NCBI RefSeq assembly: GCF_028649395.1
Contig: NZ_JAQSUW010000017.1
Coordinates: forward strand, 395,669 to 459,668
Reading direction: 5' to 3'
Origin: Pseudomonas sp. Gutcm_11s
Lineage (GTDB): Bacteria; Pseudomonadota; Gammaproteobacteria; Pseudomonadales; Pseudomonadaceae
DNA: 64,000 nt
Shown: positions 35,089 through 44,338 of the stretch, piece by piece
Layout of the letters: every line of letters begins with the position of its first letter
Position numbering within the stretch: the first letter of the stretch is position 1
Translations under genes and position numbers: made by a program
Notes under the pieces: model-generated
What the model was told of the DNA's origin: nothing
Database searches by the model: none
The model's input: the letters and a program-made list of their open reading frames with translations, nothing else

Positions 35089-36089
35089 CAGTTGTGCTCC
35101 TCGGCATTCAGTTGACGCTGGGCGGCCTGGCCGCTCATGGCCATCGACAGCACGGCCATGCGGATGGCGATGCCGTAGGTGACCTGGTTGAGGATGACCG
35201 ACTGCGGGCCGTCGGCCACCGCCGATTCGATCTCCACGCCGCGGTTGATCGGACCCGGGTGCATCACCAGGGCGTCCGGCTTGGCCAGCTTGAGGCGCTG
35301 CTCGGTCAGGCCATAGAGCTTGTAGAACTCGCCCTCGCTGGGCAGCAGGCCGCCCTGCATGCGCTCGCGCTGCAGGCGCAGCATGATCACCACGTCGACG
35401 TCCTTGAGGCCTTCGGCGAGGTCGCTATAGACGTTCACGCCGTACTGCTCAATGCCCACCGGCAGCAGGGTCTTCGGCCCGATCACGCGGATGTCCGGAC
35501 AGCCCAAGGTCTTCAGCGCCAGCATGTTCGAGCGCGCCACCCGCGAATGCAGGATATCGCCGACGATCGCTACCGATAGGTTCTCGAAGCTGCCCTTGTG
35601 CCGGCGGATGGTCAGCATGTCGAGCATGCCCTGGGTCGGGTGCGCGTGGCGGCCATCGCCACCGTTGATGATCGCCAGATTCGGGCACACGTGTTCGGCG
35701 ATGAAGTGCGCGGCGCCGGAGTCGGCATGGCGCACGACGAAGATGTCGGCGGCCATGGCTTCGAGGTTGCGCAGGGTGTCGAACAGGGTCTCGCCCTTGC
35801 TGGTCGAGCTGGTCGACACGTTGAGGCTGATCACGTCGGCCGACAGGCGCTGGGCCGCCAGCTCGAAGGTGGTGCGGGTGCGCGTGGAGTTCTCGAAGAA
35901 CACGTTGCACACGGTCTTGCCGCGCAGCAGCGGGACCTTCTTCACCGCACGGGCGCCGACTTCGAGGAAGGAGTCGGCGGTGTCGAGGATTTCCGTCAGC
36001 AGCTCGCGCGGCAGGCCGTCGAGCGAGAGGAAGTGGCGCAGCTGGCCCTGGTCGTTGAGCTGCAGCGAGCGCTTGGCGTCGATGGGCAT
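35088..36089 (-). CDS. pyrB: Aspartate carbamoyltransferase catalytic subunit
   Basis: The 333-residue enzyme condenses carbamoyl phosphate and aspartate, the committed step of pyrimidine synthesis. Carbamoyl-phosphate motif FFENSTRTRTTFELA is near 65-80; HPTQGMLD near 150 and MHPGPINRGVEI near 275 follow. The N-terminus is extended by roughly 20 residues over E. coli PyrB, as in pseudomonad enzymes where it carries nucleotide control. It lies 9 bp after pyrR. Confidence 0.96.
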   Translation of the reverse strand: MPIDAKRSLQLNDQGQLRHFLSLDGLPRELLTEILDTADSFLEVGARAVKKVPLLRGKTVCNVFFENSTRTRTTFELAAQRLSADVISLNVSTSSTSKGETLFDTLRNLEAMAADIFVVRHADSGAAHFIAEHVCPNLAIINGGDGRHAHPTQGMLDMLTIRRHKGSFENLSVAIVGDILHSRVARSNMLALKTLGCPDIRVIGPKTLLPVGIEQYGVNVYSDLAEGLKDVDVVIMLRLQRERMQGGLLPSEGEFYKLYGLTEQRLKLAKPDALVMHPGPINRGVEIESAVADGPQSVILNQVTYGIAIRMAVLSMAMSGQAAQRQLNAEEHN

Positions 36090-36098
36090 GGGGTGGTC

Positions 36099-36605
36099 CT
36101 AGGCGGAGAGGCTTTGCAGCTCGAGGGTGAGCGGCGCGGGGCCGGACAATTTTACCCGTTGCTCGGGTGCCAGGGCGAGGGTAGCGCCGAGCACGTCGGC
36201 ATGGATCGGCAGCTCGCGGGCGTCCAGGTCGAGCAGGCTGACCAGGGTCACGCTGGCCGGGCGGCCGTAGTCGAACAGTTCATTGAGGGCGGCGCGGATG
36301 GTGCGGCCGCTCATCAGCACGTCGTCGATCAGCACCAGGTGCTGGTCTTCGACCTCGAACGGCAGTTCGGACGGCTTGACCTGCGGGTGCAGGCCGCTGC
36401 GGGTGAAGTCGTCGCGGTAGAACGACACGTCCAGGGTGCCCAGCGGCTGCTCCAGGCCGAGCTCGCGCAGCAGCGCCTCGGCGACCCAGACGCCGCCGGT
36501 GCGGATGCCGATGAAGTGCACCTGCTCGACGCCGCGGCGCGCCAGCAGGGCTTTGAGCTCGCTGGCCATGCGCGGCAGCAGTTGTTGGGGATCGGGCAGC
36601 GACAT
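36099..36605 (-). CDS. pyrR: Pyrimidine regulatory protein PyrR / uracil phosphoribosyltransferase
   Basis: A 168-residue phosphoribosyltransferase-fold protein with the PRPP loop LVLIDDVLMSGRTIRAAL near 92-109 and the flexible region DVSFYRDDFT. In pseudomonads PyrR influences pyr gene expression; no Bacillus-type attenuator is evident here. MSLPDPQQLLPRM at 36605 is preferred over a TTG at 36620. It follows ruvX by 15 bp in the leftward operon. Confidence 0.93.
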   Translation of the reverse strand: MSLPDPQQLLPRMASELKALLARRGVEQVHFIGIRTGGVWVAEALLRELGLEQPLGTLDVSFYRDDFTRSGLHPQVKPSELPFEVEDQHLVLIDDVLMSGRTIRAALNELFDYGRPASVTLVSLLDLDARELPIHADVLGATLALAPEQRVKLSGPAPLTLELQSLSA

Positions 36606-36620
36606 GGGCGTTCCTCGCAA

Positions 36621-37052
36621 TCAGTCGTGAAGATGGTGTTCCAGCCAGCCTTCCAGCAGCAGGGCGGCGGCCAGGGCGTCGACCGGGCGCTCGCGGTAGC
36701 CGCCGCGCTGGCCCTGGGCCAGGCGCTGGCCCTTGGCTTCGAAGGTGGTCAGGCGTTCGTCGTGGGTATGCACCGGCAGGTTGAAGCGGCCGTTGAGGCG
36801 GCGGGCGAACTTTTCCGCACGCTCGCTCATCTCGCTGCGGGTGCCGTCCATGTTCAGCGGCAGGCCGACGACGATGGCGTCCGGCTGCCATTCCTTGATC
36901 AGCGCCTCTACCTTCTGCCAGTCCGGCACGCCGTTCTGTGCCTTCAGTACGCAGAGCTCGCGGGCTTGGCCGGTGATGGCCTGGCCGACGGCGACGCCGA
37001 TCTGCTTGGTGCCGTAGTCGAAGCCCAGCAATAGACGCGGCGCTGCGCTCAT
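36621..37052 (-). CDS. ruvX: Holliday-junction resolvase-like / pre-16S rRNA nuclease YqgF
   Basis: A 143-residue RNase-H-fold protein: LLGFDYGTKQIGVAVG near 8-23, VVGLPLNMDGT near 61, and DERLTTFEA near 98. E. coli YqgF matures the 16S rRNA 5' end. The ATG at 37052 overlaps the yqgE stop by four bases; the longer upstream frame lies within yqgE. Confidence 0.95.
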   Translation of the reverse strand: MSAAPRLLLGFDYGTKQIGVAVGQAITGQARELCVLKAQNGVPDWQKVEALIKEWQPDAIVVGLPLNMDGTRSEMSERAEKFARRLNGRFNLPVHTHDERLTTFEAKGQRLAQGQRGGYRERPVDALAAALLLEGWLEHHLHD

Positions 37053-37615
37053 GCGTGGCCCGCCTGGGCGGTGAGCAGGCTGAGGTTGATGCCCAGGCGC
37101 GCGGCGGCGGCCGACAGGCGCTGCTCGGCGGGGGTGTCGAAGAGGATGGCGGCGTCTGCCGGGCAGGTCAGCCAGGCGTTGTCGGCCAGTTCGGTCTCCA
37201 ACTGGCCCGCTTCCCAACCGGCGTAGCCGAGGGTGATCAGGTGCTTGGCCGGGCCGTTGCCCTCGGCGATGGCGAACAGCACGTCCTGGGAGGTGGACAG
37301 GGCCAGCTCGCCCAGCTCCAGGGTGGCCTGGAAGCTCTGTCCGCTCGGATGCAGGACGAAGCCGCGATCGGTCTGTACCGGGCCGCCGGCGAAGATCGGC
37401 AGGCTCTGGCAGAGGACGGACGGTGCCTCGTCGGGGCGCAGCTGCTCCAGCACGTCGGCCAGGTTGAGGCCATTGGGGCGGTTGATCACCAGGCCCATGG
37501 CGCCCTGTTCGTTGTGTTCCACCAGATAGGTGACGGTCTGCGCGAAGTTGGGATCGGCCATGTGCGGCATGGCGATCAGGAAGTGATGCTTGAGGTAGCT
37601 GACGGCGGTTTTCAT
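37049..37615 (-). CDS. yqgE: YqgE/AlgH family protein
   Basis: A 188-residue member of the UPF0301/AlgH family with HFLIAMPHMADPNFAQTV near 11-28, GAMGLVINRP near 38, and ITLGYAGWEAGQLE near 126. AlgH was linked to alginate regulation in P. aeruginosa, but the molecular role is unclear. Start MKTAVSYLKHH at 37615 fits the family. It is coupled to ruvX by a four-base overlap. Confidence 0.94.
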   Translation of the reverse strand: MKTAVSYLKHHFLIAMPHMADPNFAQTVTYLVEHNEQGAMGLVINRPNGLNLADVLEQLRPDEAPSVLCQSLPIFAGGPVQTDRGFVLHPSGQSFQATLELGELALSTSQDVLFAIAEGNGPAKHLITLGYAGWEAGQLETELADNAWLTCPADAAILFDTPAEQRLSAAAARLGINLSLLTAQAGHA

Positions 37616-37679
37616 GGTCGCTAGTTTCGACCCTGATGGCGCCGGCTTCAAGCGCCGGGCGGAAATGCCGCAGCGCCGA

Positions 37680-38582
37680 TCAGTTGCTGGACAGGCGGTC
37701 GCCGCGCTCGAAGCGCCAGGTGCGGATGATTTCCAGGCGGTCGATGTCGGCCAGGTCGCCGGTGAAGGGGGCGAAGGGCGCAGCCAGACGCACGATGCGC
37801 AGGGCGGCCTGGTCCAGGGTTGGCTGGCCGGATGGCTCCAGCACCTGCACTTCATACAGCGTGCCGTCGCGGTTGATCGACACCAGCAGGCGCAGGCTGC
37901 CGTAGATGCGCTGGCGCCGCGCTTCTTCTGGGTAGTTCAGGTTGCCGACCCGCTCGACCTTCTTGCGCCACTCGTCCTTGTACCAGGCGCCCTTGTCACG
38001 CATGGTCGAGGCGGCGTTGAGGCGGTGGATCTTCGGGCGCTTGGCGTAGAGTTGCTGTTCCTGGGCCAGTTCGGCCTCCAGGCTGGCGATCTCGGCGGAC
38101 AGCTGGGTGCTGTCGAACACCGGCGCCTGCTGGGCATCCGGCTGCGGCTCCTCTTCCTTCTGTTTGGTCGCGGCTTTCTGCTGTTGCTGCTTGGTGGTCG
38201 TCAGGGAGGTCTTGGCGACCGCGGCTTCCTTGCGCTGGGTCGGCTGCGGTGCGGCGGCCGGGGTGACCTTGTTGACCTTGCTGTCCTGGAACGGCGCCTG
38301 CTCGGTGGTCTTGGGCGCCGCCTTGTGCTCCAGGGTGCCGCTGCCCTGTTGGTTGTCCTGGGCGAGGAAGTCGGCCTCCTTGGGCTTCTCCTGGCTCTTG
38401 AAGGTGGACAGGGTGATTTCCAGGGTCTTGCTGATCTGCCCGGGCTCGGCCAGGGAGAAGCTGACGCCGAGGATCAGGGCCAGGTGCAGCAGGGTGGCGA
38501 CGAACAGGGTGAAGCCCAGGCGATCCGCGGGGCGGATGCCTGAGCTGGTCAGTTCGGGCGGCGGTTTCAAGGCTGCGTTCAT
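37680..38582 (-). CDS. tonB3: TonB-family energy transducer (TonB3)
   Basis: A 300-residue protein with one N-terminal membrane helix (about 22-46), a periplasmic Lys/Gln/Pro-rich linker (about 60-190, KQQQQKAATKQKEEEPQP), and a C-terminal TonB domain (LNYPEEARRQRIYGSLRL, near 218). It transmits proton-motive force to outer-membrane partners. The P. aeruginosa gene in this position, tonB3, is needed for normal twitching, which fits its place between pilTU and the pil-chp cluster. The next gene in its direction, 64 bp away, is yqgE. Confidence 0.92.
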   Translation of the reverse strand: MNAALKPPPELTSSGIRPADRLGFTLFVATLLHLALILGVSFSLAEPGQISKTLEITLSTFKSQEKPKEADFLAQDNQQGSGTLEHKAAPKTTEQAPFQDSKVNKVTPAAAPQPTQRKEAAVAKTSLTTTKQQQQKAATKQKEEEPQPDAQQAPVFDSTQLSAEIASLEAELAQEQQLYAKRPKIHRLNAASTMRDKGAWYKDEWRKKVERVGNLNYPEEARRQRIYGSLRLLVSINRDGTLYEVQVLEPSGQPTLDQAALRIVRLAAPFAPFTGDLADIDRLEIIRTWRFERGDRLSSN

Positions 38583-38631
38583 CTGCTTGCGCGGGTTACG
38601 AATTGCCGCGCAGTCTGCCGGCTCGGGTCGT

Positions 38632-38664
38632 CAGGCTGCAAGCCGCAAGCGCCAAGCTGCCACC
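38632..38664. repeat. Short REP-like tract between gshB and tonB3
   Basis: The tract contains GCTGCAAGCCGCAAGC followed by GCCAAGCTGCC, the AAGC/GCTTG-phased sequence I associate with degenerate intergenic repeats in this genus. Only one partial unit is seen, so the assignment is weak. Confidence 0.3.
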
Positions 38665-38668
38665 TGGA

Positions 38669-39628
38669 TCAAGCTTTGCGCGCGGCAAGCTTGCCCTCGA
38701 TGGCGTCCATCAGGCGCTCGCCGATGCGGGTGTCGTAGGCCTTGTCGATCTCGCGGATGCAGGTCGGGCTGGTCACGTTGATCTCGGTGAGGTGCTCGCC
38801 GATCACGTCCAGGCCGACGAACAGCAGGCCCTTTTCGCGCAGTACCGGGCCGACTTCGGCGGCGATCCAGCGGTCGCGCTCGGTCAGTGGGCGGGCTTCG
38901 CCACGGCCGCCGGCGGCCAGGTTGCCACGCGTCTCGCCCTGGGCCGGGATGCGTGCCAGGCAGTAGGGCACCGGCTCGCCGTCGATCATCAGGATGCGCT
39001 TGTCGCCGTCCTTGATGCCCGGCAGGTAGCCTTGCGCCATGATCTGTTGGGTGCCGTGGGCGGTCAGTGTCTCGAGTATCACCGAGAGGTTGGGGTCGCC
39101 GGCGCGGTGGCGGAAGATCGAGGAACCGCCCATGCCATCCAGGGGTTTGAGAATGATGTCACGCTGTGCTTCTGCGAACTCGCGCAGAATGTCGGGTCTG
39201 CGGCTGACCAGTGTGGGCGGCATGCAATGGGGGAACTGGGTGGCGAACAGCTTCTCGTTGCAGTCGCGCAGGCTCTGCGGGCGGTTCACCACCAGCACGC
39301 CATCGCGCTCGGCCTGCTCCAGTAAGTAAGTGGAGTAGACGAACTCGTTGTCGAAGGGCGGGTCCTTGCGCATCAGGATCACGTCCAGGTCCGCCAGGGG
39401 TGAATCCTGTTCCTGGCCCAGTTCGAACCAGCGCTGCGGGTCGTTGAATACCTGCAGCGGGGTCATGCGGGCGCGGACCTGGCCGGCATTCTGATAGAGA
39501 TCTCGCTGTTCCATATAGAACAGTGTCCAGCCACGAGCCTGGGCGGCGAGAAGCATGGCCAGCGAGCTGTCCTTCTTGAAGTTGATCTGGGCGATGGGAT
39601 CCATGACGATCCCCAGGCGAATGCTCAT
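38669..39628 (-). CDS. gshB: Glutathione synthetase
   Basis: A 319-residue ATP-grasp enzyme that adds glycine to gamma-glutamylcysteine. Motifs: MDPIAQINFKKDSS near 10-23, LKPLDGMGGSSIFRH near 160, and the metal site FVGLDVIGEHLTEINVTSP near 268-286. It stands between tonB3 and the divergent pilG, 224 bp away from the latter. Confidence 0.96.
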   Translation of the reverse strand: MSIRLGIVMDPIAQINFKKDSSLAMLLAAQARGWTLFYMEQRDLYQNAGQVRARMTPLQVFNDPQRWFELGQEQDSPLADLDVILMRKDPPFDNEFVYSTYLLEQAERDGVLVVNRPQSLRDCNEKLFATQFPHCMPPTLVSRRPDILREFAEAQRDIILKPLDGMGGSSIFRHRAGDPNLSVILETLTAHGTQQIMAQGYLPGIKDGDKRILMIDGEPVPYCLARIPAQGETRGNLAAGGRGEARPLTERDRWIAAEVGPVLREKGLLFVGLDVIGEHLTEINVTSPTCIREIDKAYDTRIGERLMDAIEGKLAARKA

Positions 39629-39852
39629 GGGGTGAAACCTGCTGCAGGATGGCCGAAAAGGATAAGCAAGGGTGGCGCTGCAAGGCGTCGCTGGTCAAGA
39701 AAAACCCCGTGTATTAGGGGCTTATAGATTGCGTCAGGAGAGTGTGCTAAAAAGTCCGGACGATCGGGTCGCAGCCCGTCAGTGTTAGGGCCTTAGCCAC
39801 ACTGTGCTGAATAGATAAAACAATGACTCACCGAGGCGATGGTAGGGCAGAC

Positions 39853-40260
39853 ATGGAACAGCATTCCGAGGGTTTGAAGGTCATGGTGATCGACGATTCG
39901 AAGACGATTCGTCGCACCGCCGAGACTCTGCTGAAGAAGGTGGGTTGCGAGGTCATCACCGCGGTAGACGGCTTCGACGCCCTGGCCAAGATTGCCGATA
40001 CGCATCCGAGCATCATCTTTGTCGACATCATGATGCCCCGCCTCGATGGTTATCAGACCTGCGCCCTGATCAAAAACAACAGTGCTTTCAAATCCACCCC
40101 GGTGATCATGCTGTCCTCCAAGGACGGTTTGTTCGATAAGGCCAAGGGGCGCATCGTCGGTTCCGACCAGTACCTGACCAAGCCTTTCAGCAAGGAAGAA
40201 CTGCTCGGCGCTATCAAGACGCATGTGCCCGAATTCGTCCCGGTGGAGCAAGCCTCCTGA
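39853..40260 (+). CDS. pilG: Response regulator PilG (CheY-like)
   Basis: A 135-residue single-domain receiver with VIDDSKTIRR near 13, phospho-Asp in FVDIMMPRLDGY near 58, and TKPFSKEE near 108. In P. aeruginosa, ChpA phosphorylates PilG to promote pilus extension and cAMP synthesis. MEQHSEGLKVMVIDD at 39853 matches PAO1; an in-frame ATG at 39823 is rejected. It is the first gene of the pil-chp cluster. The 224 bp upstream show no convincing sigma-70 promoter. Confidence 0.97.
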   Translation: MEQHSEGLKVMVIDDSKTIRRTAETLLKKVGCEVITAVDGFDALAKIADTHPSIIFVDIMMPRLDGYQTCALIKNNSAFKSTPVIMLSSKDGLFDKAKGRIVGSDQYLTKPFSKEELLGAIKTHVPEFVPVEQAS

Positions 40261-40307
40261 TTTAGCCGGCCACAAGCCGGCGATGCCTATTCCGAATGGG
40301 GAACTTC

Positions 40308-40673
40308 ATGGCTCGTATTCTGATTGTTGATGACTCGCCGACCGAGATGTACAAGCTGACTGCCATGCTCGAGAAGCATGGTCATCAGGTACTCAAGGCG
40401 GAGAATGGCGCCGATGGCGTGGCTCTGGCCCGCCAGGAAAAGCCTGATGCCGTGCTGATGGATATCGTCATGCCCGGTCTCAACGGCTTCCAGGCGACCC
40501 GTCAACTGACCAAGGACGCCGAAACCAGCCACATCCCGGTGATCATCGTCACCACCAAGGATCAGGAAACCGACAAGGTCTGGGGCAAGCGCCAGGGCGC
40601 GCGTGACTACCTGACCAAGCCGGTCGATGAAGACACGCTGATGAAGACCCTCAATTCGGTGCTGGCCGGCTGA
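40308..40673 (+). CDS. pilH: Response regulator PilH (CheY-like)
   Basis: A 121-residue receiver with ILIVDDSPTEMYK near 4, phospho-Asp in VLMDIVMPGLNGF near 52, and LTKPVDED near 100. PilH works against PilG, favouring retraction or draining phosphate from ChpA. GGGGA seven bases upstream fixes the ATG at 40308 rather than 40296. Confidence 0.97.
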   Translation: MARILIVDDSPTEMYKLTAMLEKHGHQVLKAENGADGVALARQEKPDAVLMDIVMPGLNGFQATRQLTKDAETSHIPVIIVTTKDQETDKVWGKRQGARDYLTKPVDEDTLMKTLNSVLAG

Positions 40674-40720
40674 AGCCGCGCCAGTCCGTAGCCCCATAAG
40701 AAGAAAAGGCCAAGGCCGGC

Positions 40721-41257
40721 ATGTCGGACGCGCAATCCCCCTTCCAGCTTCTCGTTGACCTCGACCAACGCTGTCGTGCGCTGGCAGCTGGTCTGCCGTC
40801 GCAACAGCAGACGGTACAGACCTGGAGTGGCATTGGCTTTCGCATGGGTGAGCGCTACTTCGTGGCGCCCATGGGTGAAGTCGGCGAAGTGCTGCACGAA
40901 CCGCGGCACACGCTGCTGCCAGGCGTGAAGAACTGGGTGAAGGGCGTGGCCAACGTGCGTGGCCGGTTGCTGCCGGTTATGGACCTGTGCGGTTTCTTCG
41001 GTAGCGACCTGTCGCCTTTGCGCAAGCAGCGGCGAGTGCTGGTGGTAGATCACAACGAAGTCTTCGCCGGCCTTACGGTCGATGAGGTGTTCGGCATGCA
41101 GCATTTCCCGGTAGATACCTTTTCGGAGCAATTGCCTCCACTCGAAGCGGCCATATCGCCCTTCATTCATGGGGTTTTCCAGCGCGAGCGGCCTTGGTTG
41201 GTGTTCAGCCCGCACGCGTTGGCGCTGCATCAGGGTTTCCTCGACGTGGCGGTATAA
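40721..41257 (+). CDS. pilI: CheW-like coupling protein PilI
   Basis: A 178-residue CheW-domain protein linking PilJ to ChpA. Typical features are GERYFVAPMGEVGEV near 45, GVANVRGRLLPVMDLCGFFG near 75-95, and VLVVDHNEVFAGLTVDEV near 106. It follows pilH by 47 bp. Confidence 0.96.
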   Translation: MSDAQSPFQLLVDLDQRCRALAAGLPSQQQTVQTWSGIGFRMGERYFVAPMGEVGEVLHEPRHTLLPGVKNWVKGVANVRGRLLPVMDLCGFFGSDLSPLRKQRRVLVVDHNEVFAGLTVDEVFGMQHFPVDTFSEQLPPLEAAISPFIHGVFQRERPWLVFSPHALALHQGFLDVAV

Positions 41258-41341
41258 GAATTTTCGGTTGGGTCGGCATTTGCCGGCCCTTTGGCGTTAC
41301 ATGGAAATAGTTGTGCGGTCGGTCCAGGCGGGGGCCAAATA

Positions 41342-43384
41342 ATGAAAAAACTCGATGCAGGCAATCTCTTGGCAGGTGTGCGCAGTAACACGCTGATCGC
41401 CGGACTCTTCATAGTCCTGATCATTTCCATCGTGTTGCTGTTCGCCAACTTCGCCTACCTCAACACCCAGTCCAACTACGACAAGGAATACATCAGCCAC
41501 GCAGGCGAACTGCGCGTGCTGTCCCAGCGTATTGCGAAGAACGCCACCGAAGCGGCGACCGGTAAGGCCGAAGCCTTCCCGCTGCTCAAGGAAGCGCGTC
41601 GTGACTTCGAAGAGCGCTGGGGTTTCCTGACCACCGGTAACGAGGCCACCGGCCTGCCGTCCGCGCCGGAGTCGGTGAAGCCGCAGATGGACGAAGTGCA
41701 GAAGGACTGGGACGTGCTGCGGCAGAACGCCGACGCCATCCTGCAGAGCGAACAGACCGTACTGTCGCTGCACCAGGTAGCGGCGACCCTCGCCGAAACC
41801 ATCCCGCAGCTGCAGGTCGAGTACGAAGAGGTGGTCGACATCCTGCTGCAGAGCGGTGCGCCGGCTGCCCAGGTCTCGGTTGCCCAGCGTCAGTCGCTGC
41901 TCGCCGAACGTATCCTCGGCTCGGTGAACAAGGTGCTGGCCGGTGACGACGACTCGGTACAGGCCGCCGACATGTTCGGTCGTGATGCCAGCCTGTTCGG
42001 TCGCGTACTCAAGGCGATGATCGAAGGCAACACCGCCATGGAAATCTCCAAGGTGACCGATCCGGATGCCCTGGAGCGTCTGGCCGAGATTTCCGAGCTG
42101 TTCCAGTTCGTATCCGGTTCCGTGGACGAGATCCTCGAGACCTCGCCGGAACTGTTCCAGGTTCGTGAATCCGCCAACACCATCTTCACCGGTTCGCAGA
42201 CCCTGCTGGACAAGACCTCCGGTCTGGCCGGCAACTTCGAAGACCTGGCCGACGGTCGTGTGTTCAACACCCTGGCTGGTTACGTGCTGGGCGCCCTGGC
42301 CCTGGCCGCGATCATCCTCATCGGTCTGGTGATGGTGCGTGAGACCAACCGCCGACTGGCCTCTACCGCCGAGAAGAACGAACGTAACCAGGCGGCAATT
42401 CTGCGACTGCTCGACGAAATCGCCGACCTCGCGGACGGTGACCTGACCGTGGCCGCGACCGTAACCGAGGACTTCACCGGTGCGATCGCGGACTCCATCA
42501 ACTACTCCATCGACCAGCTGCGCGACCTGGTAGCGACGATCAACTCGACCGCCGTACAGGTGGCCGCCGCCGCCCAGGAAACCCAGGCCACTGCAATGCA
42601 CCTGGCCGAGGCTTCCGAGCACCAGGCCCAGGAAATCGCCGGTGCATCCGCGGCGATCAACGAAATGGCCGTGTCGATTGACCAGGTATCGGCGAACGCC
42701 GCGGAATCCTCCGCGGTAGCGGAACGTTCCGTAGCCATCGCCAACAAGGGTAACGAGGTGGTGCACAACACCATCACCGGCATGGATAACATCCGTGAGC
42801 AGATCCAGGACACCTCGAAGCGGATCAAACGCCTCGGTGAATCGTCCCAGGAGATCGGTGACATCGTTAGCCTGATTAACGACATTGCCGACCAGACCAA
42901 CATCCTCGCACTGAACGCCGCGATCCAGGCCTCCATGGCCGGTGACGCGGGTCGAGGCTTCGCCGTGGTAGCGGACGAGGTACAACGCCTCGCAGAACGT
43001 TCCTCTGCTGCAACCAAGCAGATCGAGGCGCTGGTTAAGACGATTCAGACCGACACCAACGAAGCGGTTATCTCCATGGAGCAGACCACTTCCGAAGTAG
43101 TGCGCGGTGCCCGCCTGGCGCAGGACGCCGGTGTGGCCCTGGAAGAGATCGAGAAGGTATCCAAGACCCTCGCGGCCCTCATCCAGAACATCTCCAACGC
43201 CGCCCGTCAGCAGGCTTCGTCCGCTGGCCACATCTCCAACACCATGAACGTGATTCAGGAGATCACCTCGCAGACCTCCGCAGGTACCACCGCTACCGCC
43301 AAGAGCATTGGTAACCTGGCCAAGATGGCCAGTGAGATGCGTCGTTCGGTATCCGGCTTCACCCTGCCGGACGGCCAGGCCTGA
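41342..43384 (+). CDS. pilJ: Methyl-accepting chemoreceptor PilJ
   Basis: A 680-residue inner-membrane receptor. TM1 is about 17-40, the periplasmic region has two PilJ-type helical modules (to about 305), TM2 is about 310-333, then HAMP and the signalling domain with hairpin tip DQTNILALNAAIQASMAGDA near 515. MKKLDAGNLLAGVRSN at 41342 matches PAO1; an upstream ATG at 41291 is rejected. PilJ senses surface contact, pilin or both in P. aeruginosa. Codon choice is relaxed compared with neighbours in places (many GTA, GGT, CGT codons). Confidence 0.97.
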   Translation: MKKLDAGNLLAGVRSNTLIAGLFIVLIISIVLLFANFAYLNTQSNYDKEYISHAGELRVLSQRIAKNATEAATGKAEAFPLLKEARRDFEERWGFLTTGNEATGLPSAPESVKPQMDEVQKDWDVLRQNADAILQSEQTVLSLHQVAATLAETIPQLQVEYEEVVDILLQSGAPAAQVSVAQRQSLLAERILGSVNKVLAGDDDSVQAADMFGRDASLFGRVLKAMIEGNTAMEISKVTDPDALERLAEISELFQFVSGSVDEILETSPELFQVRESANTIFTGSQTLLDKTSGLAGNFEDLADGRVFNTLAGYVLGALALAAIILIGLVMVRETNRRLASTAEKNERNQAAILRLLDEIADLADGDLTVAATVTEDFTGAIADSINYSIDQLRDLVATINSTAVQVAAAAQETQATAMHLAEASEHQAQEIAGASAAINEMAVSIDQVSANAAESSAVAERSVAIANKGNEVVHNTITGMDNIREQIQDTSKRIKRLGESSQEIGDIVSLINDIADQTNILALNAAIQASMAGDAGRGFAVVADEVQRLAERSSAATKQIEALVKTIQTDTNEAVISMEQTTSEVVRGARLAQDAGVALEEIEKVSKTLAALIQNISNAARQQASSAGHISNTMNVIQEITSQTSAGTTATAKSIGNLAKMASEMRRSVSGFTLPDGQA

Positions 43385-43434
43385 TCTAGGGAGGTGCAGC
43401 GGCCCGCGAGGGTCGCTGCCCGGGGCACTCGGCC

Positions 43435-44316
43435 ATGAGCGAGGGGCACGGCATGCAGCCAAGCGGCGTCTGGGCCCTGAAGCCCATGGCCGATATGTCG
43501 CAGACGGAGTTCCGCGACTGGCAGGCCCTGCTGGAAGAGCGTACCGGCGTGGTAATCAACGAGCAGCGCCGGGCCTTCCTGCAGACCAACCTGACCGCGC
43601 GCATGCGCGAGGTCGGTGTCGACGACTACGCCAGCTATTTCCGCCAGGTCACCGATGGCCCGCGCGGCGCGGTGGAGTGGTCGACCCTGCTGGACCGCCT
43701 CACCGTGCAGGAGACCCGCTTCTTCCGTCACCGCCCGTCCTTCGATGTACTGGAGAGCTACCTGCGCGGCCGTCTGGCCACGGATGAACAGCAAAACCCC
43801 CTGGCCCTGTGGAGCGTCGGTTGCTCCAGCGGCGAGGAGCCTTACTCGATGGCGATCTGCGCCGCCGAAGTGTTGCGCGAGCTGGATAGTCCGCGGCAGT
43901 TCGGCGTGACCGGTACCGACATCAGTCTGAACGTGTTGAACAAGGCGCGCGAAGCGGCATACGGCGCGCGCAAGCTGGAACAGATGGACAGTGACCTGTG
44001 CGAGCGCTACTTCCTCGCCCAGGTCGATGGTCGTTACCAAGTGGTGCCTGACCTGGCGGCGCGTGTCTGCGTCGCCCGGTTGAATGTGCTGGAGCTGGCC
44101 AAGGCGCCGCAATCCGGCATGGACGTAATCTTTTGCCAGAACCTGCTGATCTATTTCCGCCGCTGGCGCCGCCGCGAAATCCTCAACCGTCTGGCCGAGC
44201 GCCTGGCGCCGGGGGGGATGCTGGTGGTCGGGGTTGGTGAAGTAGTCGGTTGGCAGCATCCGGACCTGGTGCCGGTGGCTGACGAACGGGTCCTGGCTTT
44301 CACCCGCAAGGGCTAA
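43435..44316 (+). CDS. pilK: CheR-family chemoreceptor methyltransferase PilK
   Basis: A 293-residue SAM-dependent methyltransferase that should methylate PilJ glutamates. Helical N-terminal domain (20-100) ends in VQETRFFRH; SAM motifs are LWSVGCSSGEEPYSMAI near 122-138 and GTDISLNVLNKA near 158. Start choice is uncertain: ATG at 43435, or 43453, which has GAGGGG seven bases upstream. It starts 50 bp after pilJ and ends 22 bp before chpA. Confidence 0.94.
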   Translation: MSEGHGMQPSGVWALKPMADMSQTEFRDWQALLEERTGVVINEQRRAFLQTNLTARMREVGVDDYASYFRQVTDGPRGAVEWSTLLDRLTVQETRFFRHRPSFDVLESYLRGRLATDEQQNPLALWSVGCSSGEEPYSMAICAAEVLRELDSPRQFGVTGTDISLNVLNKAREAAYGARKLEQMDSDLCERYFLAQVDGRYQVVPDLAARVCVARLNVLELAKAPQSGMDVIFCQNLLIYFRRWRRREILNRLAERLAPGGMLVVGVGEVVGWQHPDLVPVADERVLAFTRKG

Positions 44317-44338
44317 GACAAGAATGACTGGAGCAGGT

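Noticed and set aside
39697..39724. CCCC/GGGG hairpin upstream of pilG, possible leftward terminator
   Set aside because: The stem has only four or five pairs, and no leftward transcript is expected to end there because gshB starts downstream of it. Too weak to annotate.
39720..39735. TATAGAT as a pilG promoter -10
   Set aside because: No acceptable -35 at 16-18 bp. A sigma-54 site (GG-N10-GC pattern) was also not found.
41297..43462. 721-codon open frame antisense to pilJ
   Set aside because: pilJ is unambiguous, and the antisense product has no family features.
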